Source of the DNA: Opitutus sp. GAS368
Lineage (GTDB): Bacteria; Verrucomicrobiota; Verrucomicrobiia; Opitutales; Opitutaceae
Assembly: GCA_945868215.1 (NCBI GenBank)
Contig: CAMBLN010000007.1
Coordinates: forward strand, 1 to 34,974
Direction of reading: 5' to 3'
Length of the DNA stretch: 34,974 nt
The notes beneath the pieces are model-generated. The model had not been told where the DNA came from. It was given only the letters and a program-made list of their open reading frames with translations, and did no database searches. Made by a program: the position numbers and the translations under genes. Below are positions 8,631-18,420 of this stretch, in pieces. The first letter of the stretch is position 1; each line of letters starts with the position of its first letter.

Positions 8631-9995
8631 TCAGCTCCGGTAGTCGGCGTTTTCGCTGACGTATTCGTGCGTGAGATCGCCGCCGAAAACCGTCGCGGCG
8701 GCGTGGCCGCTGCCGAGATCGACTTCGATTTCGACGCAGCGTTCGTGCGGCGGATAATCCACCGGAGGAACGAAGGCGCCGTCGGCGGTGGGTTTGCTCA
8801 CGTAGAGTTCCGCGCCTTTCAGATGCGCGACGAGGGCGGTTTCTTTTTCCGGATTCAGGCGGAACGCGCCGTTGGCGAAAATCTCGATGCCGCCGATGCT
8901 CGCGCGGAGTTTCGAGAGATCGGTTTCAGGCGCATGCGCACCCACGTGCTTGCCTATGGCCTGGACGAGGCGGCCGACATTCGGATCGTTGCCGGCGACC
9001 GCACATTTGAAGAGCGGGGCGTTGACGATGGACTTGCCGAGCGCGACGGCGAGCGAGGGCGTGGCGGCGTTGGTCACTTCGACGCGGATGACGTGGCGGA
9101 CGCCTTCGCCGTTGCGCACGACATCCTCGGCGAGGTCGCGGCATACGAGCGCGAGCGCGTTTTCGAACGCGGCTAGGTCATCGCAAGGCACGAGGCCGGA
9201 TGAAACGAGGGCGACGGTATCCGAAGTGCTCGTGTCGCTGTCGATGCTGATGCGGTTGAAACTCGCGTTGACCGTTTTCGTGAGCAGCGCGCGCAACGTG
9301 TCGCGCGGCACGGCGAGGTCGGTGAGGATGTAAACCAGCATCGTCGCCATGTTGGGCTCGATCATGCCTGCACCCTTTGCGATGCCGACGACGCGGCCCG
9401 CGCCGACGGCGGCGCTGCGGACCTTCGGATAAAGATCGGTCGTCACGATGCCCTCGGCGGCGGGCATGATGGAGCCGGCGGCGAGCGCGGCGGCGGCCTT
9501 GGGAAGGTTGGCGACAATGTCGTCGGAGGGCAGGCCCCAGCCGATCACTCCGGTGGAGCTGGGGAGCACGGCGGTGGCGGGCAGGCCGAGGAGTTTCGCG
9601 GTCTCGGTGCACACGCGCTCGGAGGTTTCGACGCCGCCGGGGGCGCAGACGTTGGAAATTTTGTTGTTGATGATGATCGCGCCGAGCGCGGGTTCGCGGA
9701 GACGTTGGCGGCCGACGATCACGGGAGCGCCGGGAAAGGCGTTTTTGGTGAACATCGCGGCGAAGTCAGGCGTGGGCCGGTCGAGCGCGATGAGCGTGAG
9801 CGTCATCTTGGCCGGCTTCGGAGCCTCCTTGGGCATGAATTCGAAGCGCGTCGTGCCGACGCGGAAGCCGAGCGGGAGGGCGGCTTGCGTGGCGAGCCAC
9901 GCGCGATGTTCGTCGCGGGAAGAGAAGGTGAGGGCGGTGCTGGGCACGCGTTCACAAGTGGCGCGACGGCGCGTGGAGTGAAGCCGATTCTGCAT
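8631..9995 (-). CDS. argJ: Bifunctional ornithine acetyltransferase / N-acetylglutamate synthase
   Basis: GIAKGAGMIEPNMATMLVYILTD (autocleavage motif), NASFNRISIDSDTSTSDTV, C-terminal YVSENADYRS. The exact start is uncertain and may lie downstream of 9995. Confidence 0.95.
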   Translation of the reverse strand: MQNRLHSTRRRATCERVPSTALTFSSRDEHRAWLATQAALPLGFRVGTTRFEFMPKEAPKPAKMTLTLIALDRPTPDFAAMFTKNAFPGAPVIVGRQRLREPALGAIIINNKISNVCAPGGVETSERVCTETAKLLGLPATAVLPSSTGVIGWGLPSDDIVANLPKAAAALAAGSIMPAAEGIVTTDLYPKVRSAAVGAGRVVGIAKGAGMIEPNMATMLVYILTDLAVPRDTLRALLTKTVNASFNRISIDSDTSTSDTVALVSSGLVPCDDLAAFENALALVCRDLAEDVVRNGEGVRHVIRVEVTNAATPSLAVALGKSIVNAPLFKCAVAGNDPNVGRLVQAIGKHVGAHAPETDLSKLRASIGGIEIFANGAFRLNPEKETALVAHLKGAELYVSKPTADGAFVPPVDYPPHERCVEIEVDLGSGHAAATVFGGDLTHEYVSENADYRS

Positions 9996-10095
9996 CAGGT
10001 GTGCGGCGGACGGGTTAATTCGAGTGTCAGGCCGAGAAATAAGATGGAAATGCCGGCCACGCGTGATTTACCCGTTATCACTCCAATACCGCTAA

Positions 10096-10980
10096 GTGAA
10101 CGTATCTGAAATTACCATCAAGGCGAAGGTGCTCCTCGAGGCGCTTCCCTACATCCAAGACTTCAGGGGCTCCACGTTCGTCGTGAAATACGGCGGCAGC
10201 TTCATGGACGATCCCAATCCCGAGGTGCGCAACCGCGTCGCCTACGACATCGCGTTCCTTGCGGCGTGCGGCATCAACGTCGTCGTCGTGCACGGCGGCG
10301 GCAAGGCGATCACCAAGGCCATGGAGCAATCCGGTCTGAAATCCCAATTCGCGCCCAACGGCATGCGCATCACCGACGAGGCCACCGTGGCCATCGTCAA
10401 GCGCACGCTCGACGAGATCGTCAACAAAGACGTGTGCGCGGCCGTTTCGCTCGCCAAGGGCAAACCCAAGGGCCTCGCCGGCGACACCGTCCTCGTGTGC
10501 GAAAAACTCACGATCGATGACAACGGCGCGCCCGTGGATCTTGGTTACGTCGGCGAAGTCACCGAGGTGAAGGTGAAGCTTATCAAAAAAGAAATTGCCG
10601 AGGGCTACACGCCGATCATTTCGCCTGTGGCTGAAGGCCTCGACGGCAAACCTTACAACGTGAACGCCGATCTCGTTGCCGGCCGCGTCGCGAGCGCGCT
10701 GCGCGCCCGCCGTCTCGTTTACATGAGCGACGTCCCGGGTCTGCTTTCCGATCCTTCGAATCCCGAGTCGCTCATCTCGACGCTTAAAATTTCCCAAGTG
10801 GACGATCTCAAGAAACGCGGCGTGATCGACAAGGGCATGCGCCCGAAAGTCATGAGCGCGGTGCGCGCGCTGCAAGAAGGCGTGCAACGCGTTCACTTCA
10901 TTGACGGACGTCTGCCGCACTCGTTGTTGATGGAAATCTTCACCGACACCGGCATCGGCACGGAAATCGTGCACGGTTGA
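10096..10980 (+). CDS. argB: Acetylglutamate kinase
   Basis: GTG start; [58 protein letters not shown]. Confidence 0.96.
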   Translation: MNVSEITIKAKVLLEALPYIQDFRGSTFVVKYGGSFMDDPNPEVRNRVAYDIAFLAACGINVVVVHGGGKAITKAMEQSGLKSQFAPNGMRITDEATVAIVKRTLDEIVNKDVCAAVSLAKGKPKGLAGDTVLVCEKLTIDDNGAPVDLGYVGEVTEVKVKLIKKEIAEGYTPIISPVAEGLDGKPYNVNADLVAGRVASALRARRLVYMSDVPGLLSDPSNPESLISTLKISQVDDLKKRGVIDKGMRPKVMSAVRALQEGVQRVHFIDGRLPHSLLMEIFTDTGIGTEIVHG

Positions 10981-10987
10981 TTCTCCC

Positions 10988-12211
10988 ATGAGCAACCGCC
11001 CCGATGTCGTTCGCACGAGCACGGCCGATCTTTACGACGCGCATGTGCTGAAAAATTACGGCCGCCCCGCGCTCACGCTCACGCGGGGCAGCGGGTCCTG
11101 GGTGTGGGATGATCAGGGCGGCAAGTATCTCGACTTCACCTCGGGCATCGCGGTGAGCGCGCTCGGGCATTGCCATCCGCATTGGGTCGCCTCGGTGCAG
11201 CACCAGGCGGGCGAGCTGATTCACGTTAGCAATCTGTTCCGCAATCCAAACCAGGGCGAACTCGCGCGGCGGCTTGTCGGCTACGCCGGTCCCGGTCGTG
11301 TCTTTTTCTGTAACAGCGGCGCGGAGGCCAACGAAGGGCTGCTGAAGCTCGCGCGTTTGCACGGCGCGACCAAGGCCGGCGGACAGGAAGGCGTTTGCTA
11401 CAAGGTGATCTGCGCGAAGAGCGCATTTCACGGTCGCACGTTTGGCGGCATGAGCGCGACGCCGCAGGAAAAAATCCAGAAGGGGTTTCGTCCGCTGGTG
11501 CCGGGCTTCGCGTTTGGCGAGTTGAACAATCTCGCTTCGTTCGAGGCGCTGATCGACGACCAAACTGCGGCGATTTTTGTCGAGACGATCCAGGGTGAAG
11601 GCGGCGTAAATCCCGCGACACCCGAGTTTCTGCTTGGGCTGCGCAAGCTGTGCAACGACCACAATCTGCTGCTTATCTTGGACGAAGTGCAGTGCGGCAT
11701 CGGGCGCACCGGAAAGTTCTACGCGTTCGAGCATGCCGGCGTGCGGCCGGATGCCATCGGAATGGCAAAGGGACTCGGCGGGGGTTTTCCCATAGGTGCG
11801 ATCTGGATCGGCGAAAAAGCGGCGGAGTTGTTTCAGCCGGGCATGCATGGCACCACGTTTGGCGGCACTCCGCTGGCGTGTGCGGCGGGTCTGGCCGTGC
11901 TCGATATCATCGAGCGCGAAAACCTGCTGGCTCATGTCACGAAGGCCAGCGTGGTCTGGCACGCGGCGTTGCAGACGCTCGCAAAGGAGTTCCCTGCGCA
12001 GGTGCTCGGCGTGCGCGGCCTCGGCTTTATGGTGGGCCTTCAGCTTGCCAGTGACCCGGCGGCGTATGTCGCGGCGTTGCGCGAGGCGGGCCTGCTGGTG
12101 CCTTCGGCTGGCGGGAATGTCATCCGGTTGCTACCGCCGCTGAACGCGACGGCGGACGAACTGGCGCGTTCGGTGGCGATTCTGCGCGCGGTGTTTGTCG
12201 CGAAATCGTAA
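10988..12211 (+). CDS. argD: Acetylornithine aminotransferase (class III PLP)
   Basis: LDFTSGIAVSALGHCHP, FFCNSGAEANEGLLKLAR, ILDEVQCGIGRTGKFYAFEHAGVRPDAIGMAKGLGGGFPIGA, position between argB and argF. Confidence 0.95.
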   Translation: MSNRPDVVRTSTADLYDAHVLKNYGRPALTLTRGSGSWVWDDQGGKYLDFTSGIAVSALGHCHPHWVASVQHQAGELIHVSNLFRNPNQGELARRLVGYAGPGRVFFCNSGAEANEGLLKLARLHGATKAGGQEGVCYKVICAKSAFHGRTFGGMSATPQEKIQKGFRPLVPGFAFGELNNLASFEALIDDQTAAIFVETIQGEGGVNPATPEFLLGLRKLCNDHNLLLILDEVQCGIGRTGKFYAFEHAGVRPDAIGMAKGLGGGFPIGAIWIGEKAAELFQPGMHGTTFGGTPLACAAGLAVLDIIERENLLAHVTKASVVWHAALQTLAKEFPAQVLGVRGLGFMVGLQLASDPAAYVAALREAGLLVPSAGGNVIRLLPPLNATADELARSVAILRAVFVAKS

Positions 12212-12280
12212 TCACGAGGCCTGCATTTTGCTCTCGTAGGAACGAGGCGGACGGCCTAGGCATGTTCGCTTCGTTTTACC

Positions 12281-13231
12281 ATGAAGCACTTCCTCAAAGA
12301 GACGGACTTCACGCCCCAAGAGGTGGCGGAAGTTTTCGCATTGGCCCGTAAACTGAAGGCGGAGCGTGGCCAAGAGACACTGGACGTGCTCAAGCATCAG
12401 ACATGGGCGCTGATCTTTTCGAAGTCTTCCACGCGCACGCGCGTGTCGTTCGAGGTCGGTGTGCATGAGCTCGGCGGTAATCCGCTTTTTTTGAACAAAA
12501 ACGACATCCAACTCGGTCGCGGCGAGTCGGTTGAAGACACGGCGAAGGTGTTGTCACGCTTCGTTCACGGTCTGATCGTGCGCACTTACGAACACGCCGA
12601 AGTCGATCGGCTCGCGGCGAGCGGAACGATCCCGGTGATCAATGCCCTCACGGATTTTCTGCACCCGTGCCAGATTTATACGGATGCCTTCACGATGGCT
12701 GAGCGTTGGGCGCCGAAGGGCGGCGACATGTTCGCGTCGTTGAAAGGCCGGAAGATCGCGTTTCTGGGCGACACGGCGTGCAACATGGCCAACTCGTGGA
12801 TCCTCGGGGCGGCGCTCTTTGGTATGAAAATTTCGTTGTCAGGGCCGAAGGGGTTTGAGCCCGGTCCGGAGATTGACGCGCTGTTGAAGCAGGAAGGGTT
12901 CGAGAAAAATTATCACTACACCACAGACGCGTTTGAGGCGGTGAAGGATGCTGACGTCGTTTACACCGATGTATGGGTCAGCATGGGCAAGGAAGAGGAG
13001 ACGAAGCAGCGCATCGCGCTGATGTCGCCTTATGCGGTGACGCCCGAGCTTTTCGCGGCGGCGAAGGCCGATGCGTTGTTCATGCACTGCCTGCCCGCGC
13101 ATCCGGGTGAAGAGGTGAGCCAGGGTGTGTTGGATAATCCGCGCTCGATCATCTTCGATCAGGCGGAGAATCGTCTGCACGTGCAGAAGGCGATCATGGC
13201 CAGCCTTGTTTCGGAAAAAACTTGCGCCTGA
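12281..13231 (+). CDS. argF: Ornithine carbamoyltransferase
   Basis: FSKSSTRTRVSFEVGVHELGG, RTYEH, DFLHPCQ, FMHCLPAHPGEEVS. Confidence 0.96.
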   Translation: MKHFLKETDFTPQEVAEVFALARKLKAERGQETLDVLKHQTWALIFSKSSTRTRVSFEVGVHELGGNPLFLNKNDIQLGRGESVEDTAKVLSRFVHGLIVRTYEHAEVDRLAASGTIPVINALTDFLHPCQIYTDAFTMAERWAPKGGDMFASLKGRKIAFLGDTACNMANSWILGAALFGMKISLSGPKGFEPGPEIDALLKQEGFEKNYHYTTDAFEAVKDADVVYTDVWVSMGKEEETKQRIALMSPYAVTPELFAAAKADALFMHCLPAHPGEEVSQGVLDNPRSIIFDQAENRLHVQKAIMASLVSEKTCA

Positions 13232-13280
13232 TTGTTAGACGCGAATCACGGACTTTCGGATCCCGGAGATATAGTTTTGG

Positions 13281-13760
13281 TTAAAGGGATGGTTCCCGTT
13301 GCAAGACGTATACCAAGGACGGTCCTGATTTGACGAGGTTGCCGGTGGTGAGGTCCCCGTCGTCGATCATCTTATCAAGATCGAGGGTTTGATCAGCCGA
13401 GATCGTGTAATCGTTAATGCGCAGTGATGCCAAAGCATCGTCGGTATTTAAAGCCCAAGCCCAGGTGCCGCCAATCGGGGTGGGTTTGCTCCAGCGATCT
13501 GGCGGGGGCAGGTAGCCGGTGAGTTCTTCAGGCCAGCCGCCAGCGCCGTCGGGAGGCCATGTGCCTTTTTCAAAAACATAAAAATCGAGCGCGCCGGCAA
13601 CGACCCGGATTTCATTACTAAGCGCGGTATTCGTGCTCCGGCGTTGCAATTTTTGATAGGCGGGCAAAGCGATTGCAGAGAGCAATCCGATGATGGTGAC
13701 GATTACGATAAGCTCCAGAAGCGAGAAGCCTGCTTGGCGGGGAGATTTAAAAGCGCGCAT
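13281..13760 (-). CDS. Type IV pilin-like / type II secretion pseudopilin (prepilin N-methylation motif)
   Basis: MRAFKSPRQAGFSLLELIVIVTIIGLLSAIALPAYQKLQRRS. Confidence 0.88.
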   Translation of the reverse strand: MRAFKSPRQAGFSLLELIVIVTIIGLLSAIALPAYQKLQRRSTNTALSNEIRVVAGALDFYVFEKGTWPPDGAGGWPEELTGYLPPPDRWSKPTPIGGTWAWALNTDDALASLRINDYTISADQTLDLDKMIDDGDLTTGNLVKSGPSLVYVLQREPSL

Positions 13761-13926
13761 GTGAGAGGGGTTTATTTAAGAGCAACTTTTACGCCATTTT
13801 TACATTTATGTTATTCATGGCAAGATGGAGTTTTCGGGCGGCGTCCTAATTGGCCGGATGGGACTGGCCGTGTCTTTTGCTTTGCGCAGTGGCGTTCACT
13901 GGCTCACATCTCACCGTCTTTTAACC

Positions 13927-15153
13927 ATGAAAATCGTCCTCGCTTACTCCGGTGGTCTCGACACCTCCGTCATCGTCAAATGGCTCAAGGAAACCTACGA
14001 CGCCGAGATCATCACTTTCGCGGCCGACGTCGGCCAGGAAGAGGAACTCAAGGGCCTCGACAAGAAGGCCAAGGCCACCGGCGCCTCCAAGCACTACACC
14101 CTCGATCTCGTCGAGGAGTTCGCGAAGGACTACATCTACCCGATGATCCGCGCCAACGCGGTTTACGAGGGCCAGTATTATCTCGGCACCTCCATCGCGC
14201 GTCCGCTCATCGCCAAGGCCCAAGTGGAAATCGCCCTCAAGGAAAAGGCCGACACCGTCGCCCATGGCGCCACCGGCAAGGGCAACGACCAGTGCCGCTT
14301 CGAGCTCACCTACATGGCTCTCGCCCCGCACCTCACCATCATCGCTCCTTGGAAGATGGAGAACTATCGCGCCGAGTTCCCCGGCCGCGCCGAGATGATC
14401 GCCTACTGCGCCAAGCATAAGATCCCGGTCGAGGCCTCGCTCAAGAAGCCCTATTCGATGGATCGCAACCTCCTCCACATCTCCTATGAGGCCGGCATCC
14501 TTGAGGATCCGTGGTTCGACCCGACGACCAAGGCCAACAAGGCCATGTTCAAACTGTCCGTCTCGCCCGAAGATGCGCCCGACAAAGCCGAATACGTCGA
14601 GATCGAGTTTGCCAAGGGCAACGCAGTCGCCGTCAACGGCAAGAAGCTTACCCCCGGCCAGGTCCTCAAAACCCTCAACAAGCTTGGCGGCAAACACGGG
14701 ATCGGCCGCGTTGACCTCGTTGAGAACCGTTTCGTCGGCATGAAGAGCCGCGGCGTTTATGAGACTCCGGGTGGCACCATCCTCATGCAGGCGCACAAGC
14801 AGATCGAGAGCCTCACGATGGATCGCGAGGTCGAGCATCTGCGCGACAGCCTCATTCCGAAATACGCCGAGCTCGTTTACAACGGCTTCTGGTTCGCCCC
14901 CGAGCGCGAGGCGCTTCAGGCGCTCGTTGATGAGAGCCAGAAATTTGTTTCCGGCACCGTCCGCCTGAAGCTCTACAAGGGCAATATCATCACGGTCGGC
15001 CGCAAGTCGAAGTATTCACTTTACGACGACAAGATCGCTTCGATGGAAGGCGTGCAGAGCTGGTATAACCAAAGCGATGCCACCGGCTTCATCCGCCTCA
15101 ACGGCCTTCGCCTCCGCGCGCGCAAGCTCTCGCAGGGCGGACCGAAGCTCTGA
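13927..15153 (+). CDS. argG: Argininosuccinate synthase
   Basis: [37 protein letters not shown]...[17 protein letters not shown] track starts at 13825, but the conserved N-terminus begins at ATG 13927. Confidence 0.97.
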   Translation: MKIVLAYSGGLDTSVIVKWLKETYDAEIITFAADVGQEEELKGLDKKAKATGASKHYTLDLVEEFAKDYIYPMIRANAVYEGQYYLGTSIARPLIAKAQVEIALKEKADTVAHGATGKGNDQCRFELTYMALAPHLTIIAPWKMENYRAEFPGRAEMIAYCAKHKIPVEASLKKPYSMDRNLLHISYEAGILEDPWFDPTTKANKAMFKLSVSPEDAPDKAEYVEIEFAKGNAVAVNGKKLTPGQVLKTLNKLGGKHGIGRVDLVENRFVGMKSRGVYETPGGTILMQAHKQIESLTMDREVEHLRDSLIPKYAELVYNGFWFAPEREALQALVDESQKFVSGTVRLKLYKGNIITVGRKSKYSLYDDKIASMEGVQSWYNQSDATGFIRLNGLRLRARKLSQGGPKL

Positions 15154-15176
15154 AATCACGCCTTCCTTTCCCGCTT

Positions 15177-15206
15177 AAAAGCGCGCTCTTCTGGGTGCGC
15201 TTTTTT
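15177..15206 (+). terminator. Rho-independent terminator after argG
   Basis: AAAAGCGC...GCGCTTTTTT hairpin with T tract. Confidence 0.82.
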
Positions 15207-15212
15207 GTGTTC

Positions 15213-16313
15213 TCACGAAAGCCTCTTGAGCAATTCCGTCACCGGCGGGCCGATTTTTTTCACGGTGCCGTTCTCAATCCAGCGGCCTTCGATCAACAAC
15301 CGCAGGGGAGTCGCGGGCACGCCCCGTTCGCCCGACTGGAACAAGCTGATGAGCAACTCGACCGCGCGCGCGCCGATTTCTTTTTCCTGCTGGTCGATGC
15401 CGGTCCACTCCGGATCGAAGATGCGTGACAAGGTCACGAGGCTGATGTCCCCGGGGATGTCGTAATCTGCGGCTTCGAGCCACGTTTTCACTTCGGACAC
15501 GGTCGAGACGATCGCGGTCGGGCGGTGTTTTTCCACCCAAGCGAGGAAACGCTCGCGCCACGGATTCACCACGGCCGGTTCGTCGCGCCCCTCGATCATA
15601 AAGAGCGGAATTTTGGTCTGTTCCTCCTGCGTATCGTGAAAAAAACAGTAGGGCGTTTCGAAATTATGCTCCGCGCGGCGCAGTGTTTCCGACGCGCTCA
15701 CCATGCCGATGCGCGTGTGTCCTTTGCGGCACAACTCGCGCAGACACGTGAGCGTCGAGCTGTGCTGGTGGTTGGCGACGACATGCAGACGCGGAGACTC
15801 GACCGAGTAACCGATCGCGACGCCGGCGAACGCTTCCACGGGCAGCTTTAATTCCATCTTGGCCGCCGGTTGCGGACAGAAAATGAGTCCGCGGATATTG
15901 CGCGCCAGCAGCACTTCACGCGCGCGCTTCGGGCTCAGGTTGGGCTCGGCCAGCCAGAATTCCTCCAGCTTGTAGCCCATCGACGCGGCGAACGCGGTCG
16001 CGCCCTCATGATACGCCTTGAGGTGAACCGAATCCTGCCAGCCGTGTTTTTTGGGAAACGCATGCACCCACGCGAAGGTCGAGCGATACGCCGGCGTGTG
16101 CTGCTTGCGCCGGTAATGGCTGAGCGCGGTGAGCATCGGATCGGGAACGTAGCCCAGGCGTGTCGAAATCGCGCGAATGTGCGCGCGTTTGGCCGGATCG
16201 ACGTAGGTGTCGTTTTTCAACGCGCGCCACGCCGTGGAGACGTGCACGCCGGCCTCGGCGGCGACTTGCTTCAGGGTGATTCGGGCGGGGATCGCGGGAA
16301 TAGGGTCGTCCAT
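15213..16313 (-). CDS. LacI-family transcriptional regulator
   Basis: ARITLKQVAAEAGVHVSTAWRALKNDTYVDPAKRAHIRAISTRLGYVPDPMLTALSHYRR (LacI HTH and linker); C-term VELLISLFQSGERGVPATPLRLLIEGRWIENGTV. ORF track extends to 16403; ATG at 16313 is preferred. Confidence 0.9.
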   Translation of the reverse strand: MDDPIPAIPARITLKQVAAEAGVHVSTAWRALKNDTYVDPAKRAHIRAISTRLGYVPDPMLTALSHYRRKQHTPAYRSTFAWVHAFPKKHGWQDSVHLKAYHEGATAFAASMGYKLEEFWLAEPNLSPKRAREVLLARNIRGLIFCPQPAAKMELKLPVEAFAGVAIGYSVESPRLHVVANHQHSSTLTCLRELCRKGHTRIGMVSASETLRRAEHNFETPYCFFHDTQEEQTKIPLFMIEGRDEPAVVNPWRERFLAWVEKHRPTAIVSTVSEVKTWLEAADYDIPGDISLVTLSRIFDPEWTGIDQQEKEIGARAVELLISLFQSGERGVPATPLRLLIEGRWIENGTVKKIGPPVTELLKRLS

Positions 16314-16420
16314 GAAATTGTTTGCAGATACTCGCCGTCGCACTCGCCAAGGCAAGATTTTCGATGACAACCTGCCTCTTTGAATCAGGCAGTATCCCTT
16401 CACCCCTTCTCATTCTCTCT

Positions 16421-17581
16421 ATGAAAACCGTCCGCATTGGCATCGTTGGCATTGGCAACATGGGCTCCGTCCACGCTCGCAATATTCTCGCCGGCAAAAT
16501 CGAGCGGCTCGAACTCACCGCCGTGGCCGATTCCGATCCGCAAAAGGTCGCCCGCGTTCCCCAGGTTAAAGGATTCTCGACCGCCGACGAGATGATCGCC
16601 TCCGGTCTTATCGACGCCATTCTGATCGCCACGCCGCACTACGATCACACGACCATCGGCATCAAAGCCCTCAAGGCCGGCATGCACGTGCTCGTTGAAA
16701 AACCGCTCTCCGTGCACCGCGCCGACTGCGAGCGCCTCATTGCCGCGCACACCAACAAAAAGCAGGTGTTCGCCGCGATGTTTAACCAGCGCACCGACCA
16801 CTATTACCTCAAGATCCGCGACCTCATCCAGAGCGGCGAACTCGGTGAAATCCGCCGCGTCAATTGGATCATCACCGACTGGTTCCGCACCGAGACCTAC
16901 TATTCCTCCGGCGGTTGGCGCGCGACCTGGGGCGGCGAAGGCGGCGGCGTGCTGCTCAACCAGTGCCCGCACAACCTCGACCTCTTCCAGTGGATGTTCG
17001 GCCTGCCTGTGACGCTCCGCGCCAATTGCCAGTTCGGCAAATACCACGACATCGAAGTCGAGGACGACGTCACCGCCACGATGACCTTCAAGAACGGTGC
17101 CACCGGCGTGTTCATCACCTCCACCGGCGAGGCCCCCGGCACCAACCGTCTCGAAATCACCGCCGAACGCGGCAAGGTCGTATACGAAAAGGACAAGATC
17201 ACCTACACCCGGAACGTGCAGGAGATGACTGCGTTCAGCCGCACCACCGACCAATCCTTCGGCCGTCCCGACGTGTGGGAGGTTAACATCCCGGCCCCCA
17301 GCCACGGTGAGCAGCACAACGGCATTCTGAAAAACTTCACCGACGCCATCCTCGACGGCGCGCCGCTGGTTGCCCCCGCGGCCGAAGGCATTCGCTCGGT
17401 CGAACTCGCCAACGCCATGTTGATGTCCGCCTGGACCGACAAAGCGGTCACCTTCCCGATCGACGGCAAAAAATACGAGCGTCTGCTCAAGGCGAAGATC
17501 GCCGCTTCAAAGGCCTCGAAGAAAAAGAAAAAAGCCGTCAAGGTGACCGGTGACGACTTCTCGAAGTCATTCAAAGGTTAA
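16421..17581 (+). CDS. Gfo/Idh/MocA-family NAD(P)-dependent oxidoreductase
   Basis: MKTVRIGIVGIGNMGSVHARNI (Rossmann fold), HVLVEKPLSVHRADC (EKP motif). True start 16421 rather than 16322. Confidence 0.92.
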   Translation: MKTVRIGIVGIGNMGSVHARNILAGKIERLELTAVADSDPQKVARVPQVKGFSTADEMIASGLIDAILIATPHYDHTTIGIKALKAGMHVLVEKPLSVHRADCERLIAAHTNKKQVFAAMFNQRTDHYYLKIRDLIQSGELGEIRRVNWIITDWFRTETYYSSGGWRATWGGEGGGVLLNQCPHNLDLFQWMFGLPVTLRANCQFGKYHDIEVEDDVTATMTFKNGATGVFITSTGEAPGTNRLEITAERGKVVYEKDKITYTRNVQEMTAFSRTTDQSFGRPDVWEVNIPAPSHGEQHNGILKNFTDAILDGAPLVAPAAEGIRSVELANAMLMSAWTDKAVTFPIDGKKYERLLKAKIAASKASKKKKKAVKVTGDDFSKSFKG

Positions 17582-17601
17582 CCCTCTCCGCATCCCCTTC
17601 C

Positions 17602-18375
17602 ATGAAACTCTCCCAAGTAGCCATCCAGCTCTACACGCTCCGCGATTTCTGCAAAACCGCCCCCGACTTCGCCGCCGCCATGAAAAAGGTGCGCGAGATC
17701 GGCTATACTGCCGTGCAGATCAGCGGCGTCGGCCCGATTCCCGAGGCCGAGCTCGTCGCCATGTGTAAAGCCGAAGGTCTCACCATCTGCGCCACTCACG
17801 AGCCCGGTGTGAAGATCCTCGACGAAACAGAAGCCGTCATCGCCCGACTCGCCGCGCTCGGCACCAAGCTCACCGCGTATCCGTTTCCGGCCGGCATCGA
17901 TTTCGACAACCCCGAGCACATCGACACGCTTATCAAGAAGCTCGACATCGCCGGAGCCAAGTTTCGCGCCGCCGGCATGAAGCTCGGCTATCACAATCAT
18001 GCCAACGAATTCTACCGCCCGGCCGGCGGGAAGATGTTCCTTGAGCGCGTTTATGACGAAACCTCGCCTGAAAACATCGTGGCCGAGCTCGACACCTTCT
18101 GGGTGCAGCGCGGAGGCGGCGACGTCGTCGAGTGGGTCAAACGTGTGAAGGGCCGCACGCCTTTCATCCACCTCAAGGATTACCACGTGAATCCGAAGGG
18201 TGAATCGCACTTCTGCGAAGTCGGCTCCGGCACCCTCGATTTCAAGCGCATCGTCGCCGAGGCCGAGGCCGGCGGCTGCGAATGGTTCATCGTCGAGCAG
18301 GACAGCTGCCCCGGCGATCCCTTCGTCTCCATCAAGCAGAGCTTCGATTACATCAAGGCCAACCTCGTTTCATAA
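17602..18375 (+). CDS. Sugar phosphate isomerase/epimerase (xylose isomerase-like TIM barrel)
   Basis: VAIQLYTLRDFCKTAPDFAAAMKKVREIGYTAVQISGVGPI...KLGYHNHANEFY...AELDTFWVQRGGGDVVEWVKRVKGRTPFIHLKDY. Confidence 0.88.
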   Translation: MKLSQVAIQLYTLRDFCKTAPDFAAAMKKVREIGYTAVQISGVGPIPEAELVAMCKAEGLTICATHEPGVKILDETEAVIARLAALGTKLTAYPFPAGIDFDNPEHIDTLIKKLDIAGAKFRAAGMKLGYHNHANEFYRPAGGKMFLERVYDETSPENIVAELDTFWVQRGGGDVVEWVKRVKGRTPFIHLKDYHVNPKGESHFCEVGSGTLDFKRIVAEAEAGGCEWFIVEQDSCPGDPFVSIKQSFDYIKANLVS

Positions 18376-18386
18376 ACCCTCAATCC

Positions 18387-18416
18387 GGGCGCGCCACCAG
18401 CGCGCCCTTTTTATTT
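18387..18416 (+). terminator. Rho-independent terminator downstream of the sugar isomerase
   Basis: GGGCGCGC-cacca-GCGCGCCC perfect 8-bp stem followed by TTTTTATTTT. Confidence 0.88.
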
Positions 18417-18420
18417 TCCC

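Noticed and set aside
10078-11962. Long minus-strand ORFs opposite argB and argD
   Set aside because: Antisense artefacts; the plus strand encodes unmistakable ArgB and ArgD.
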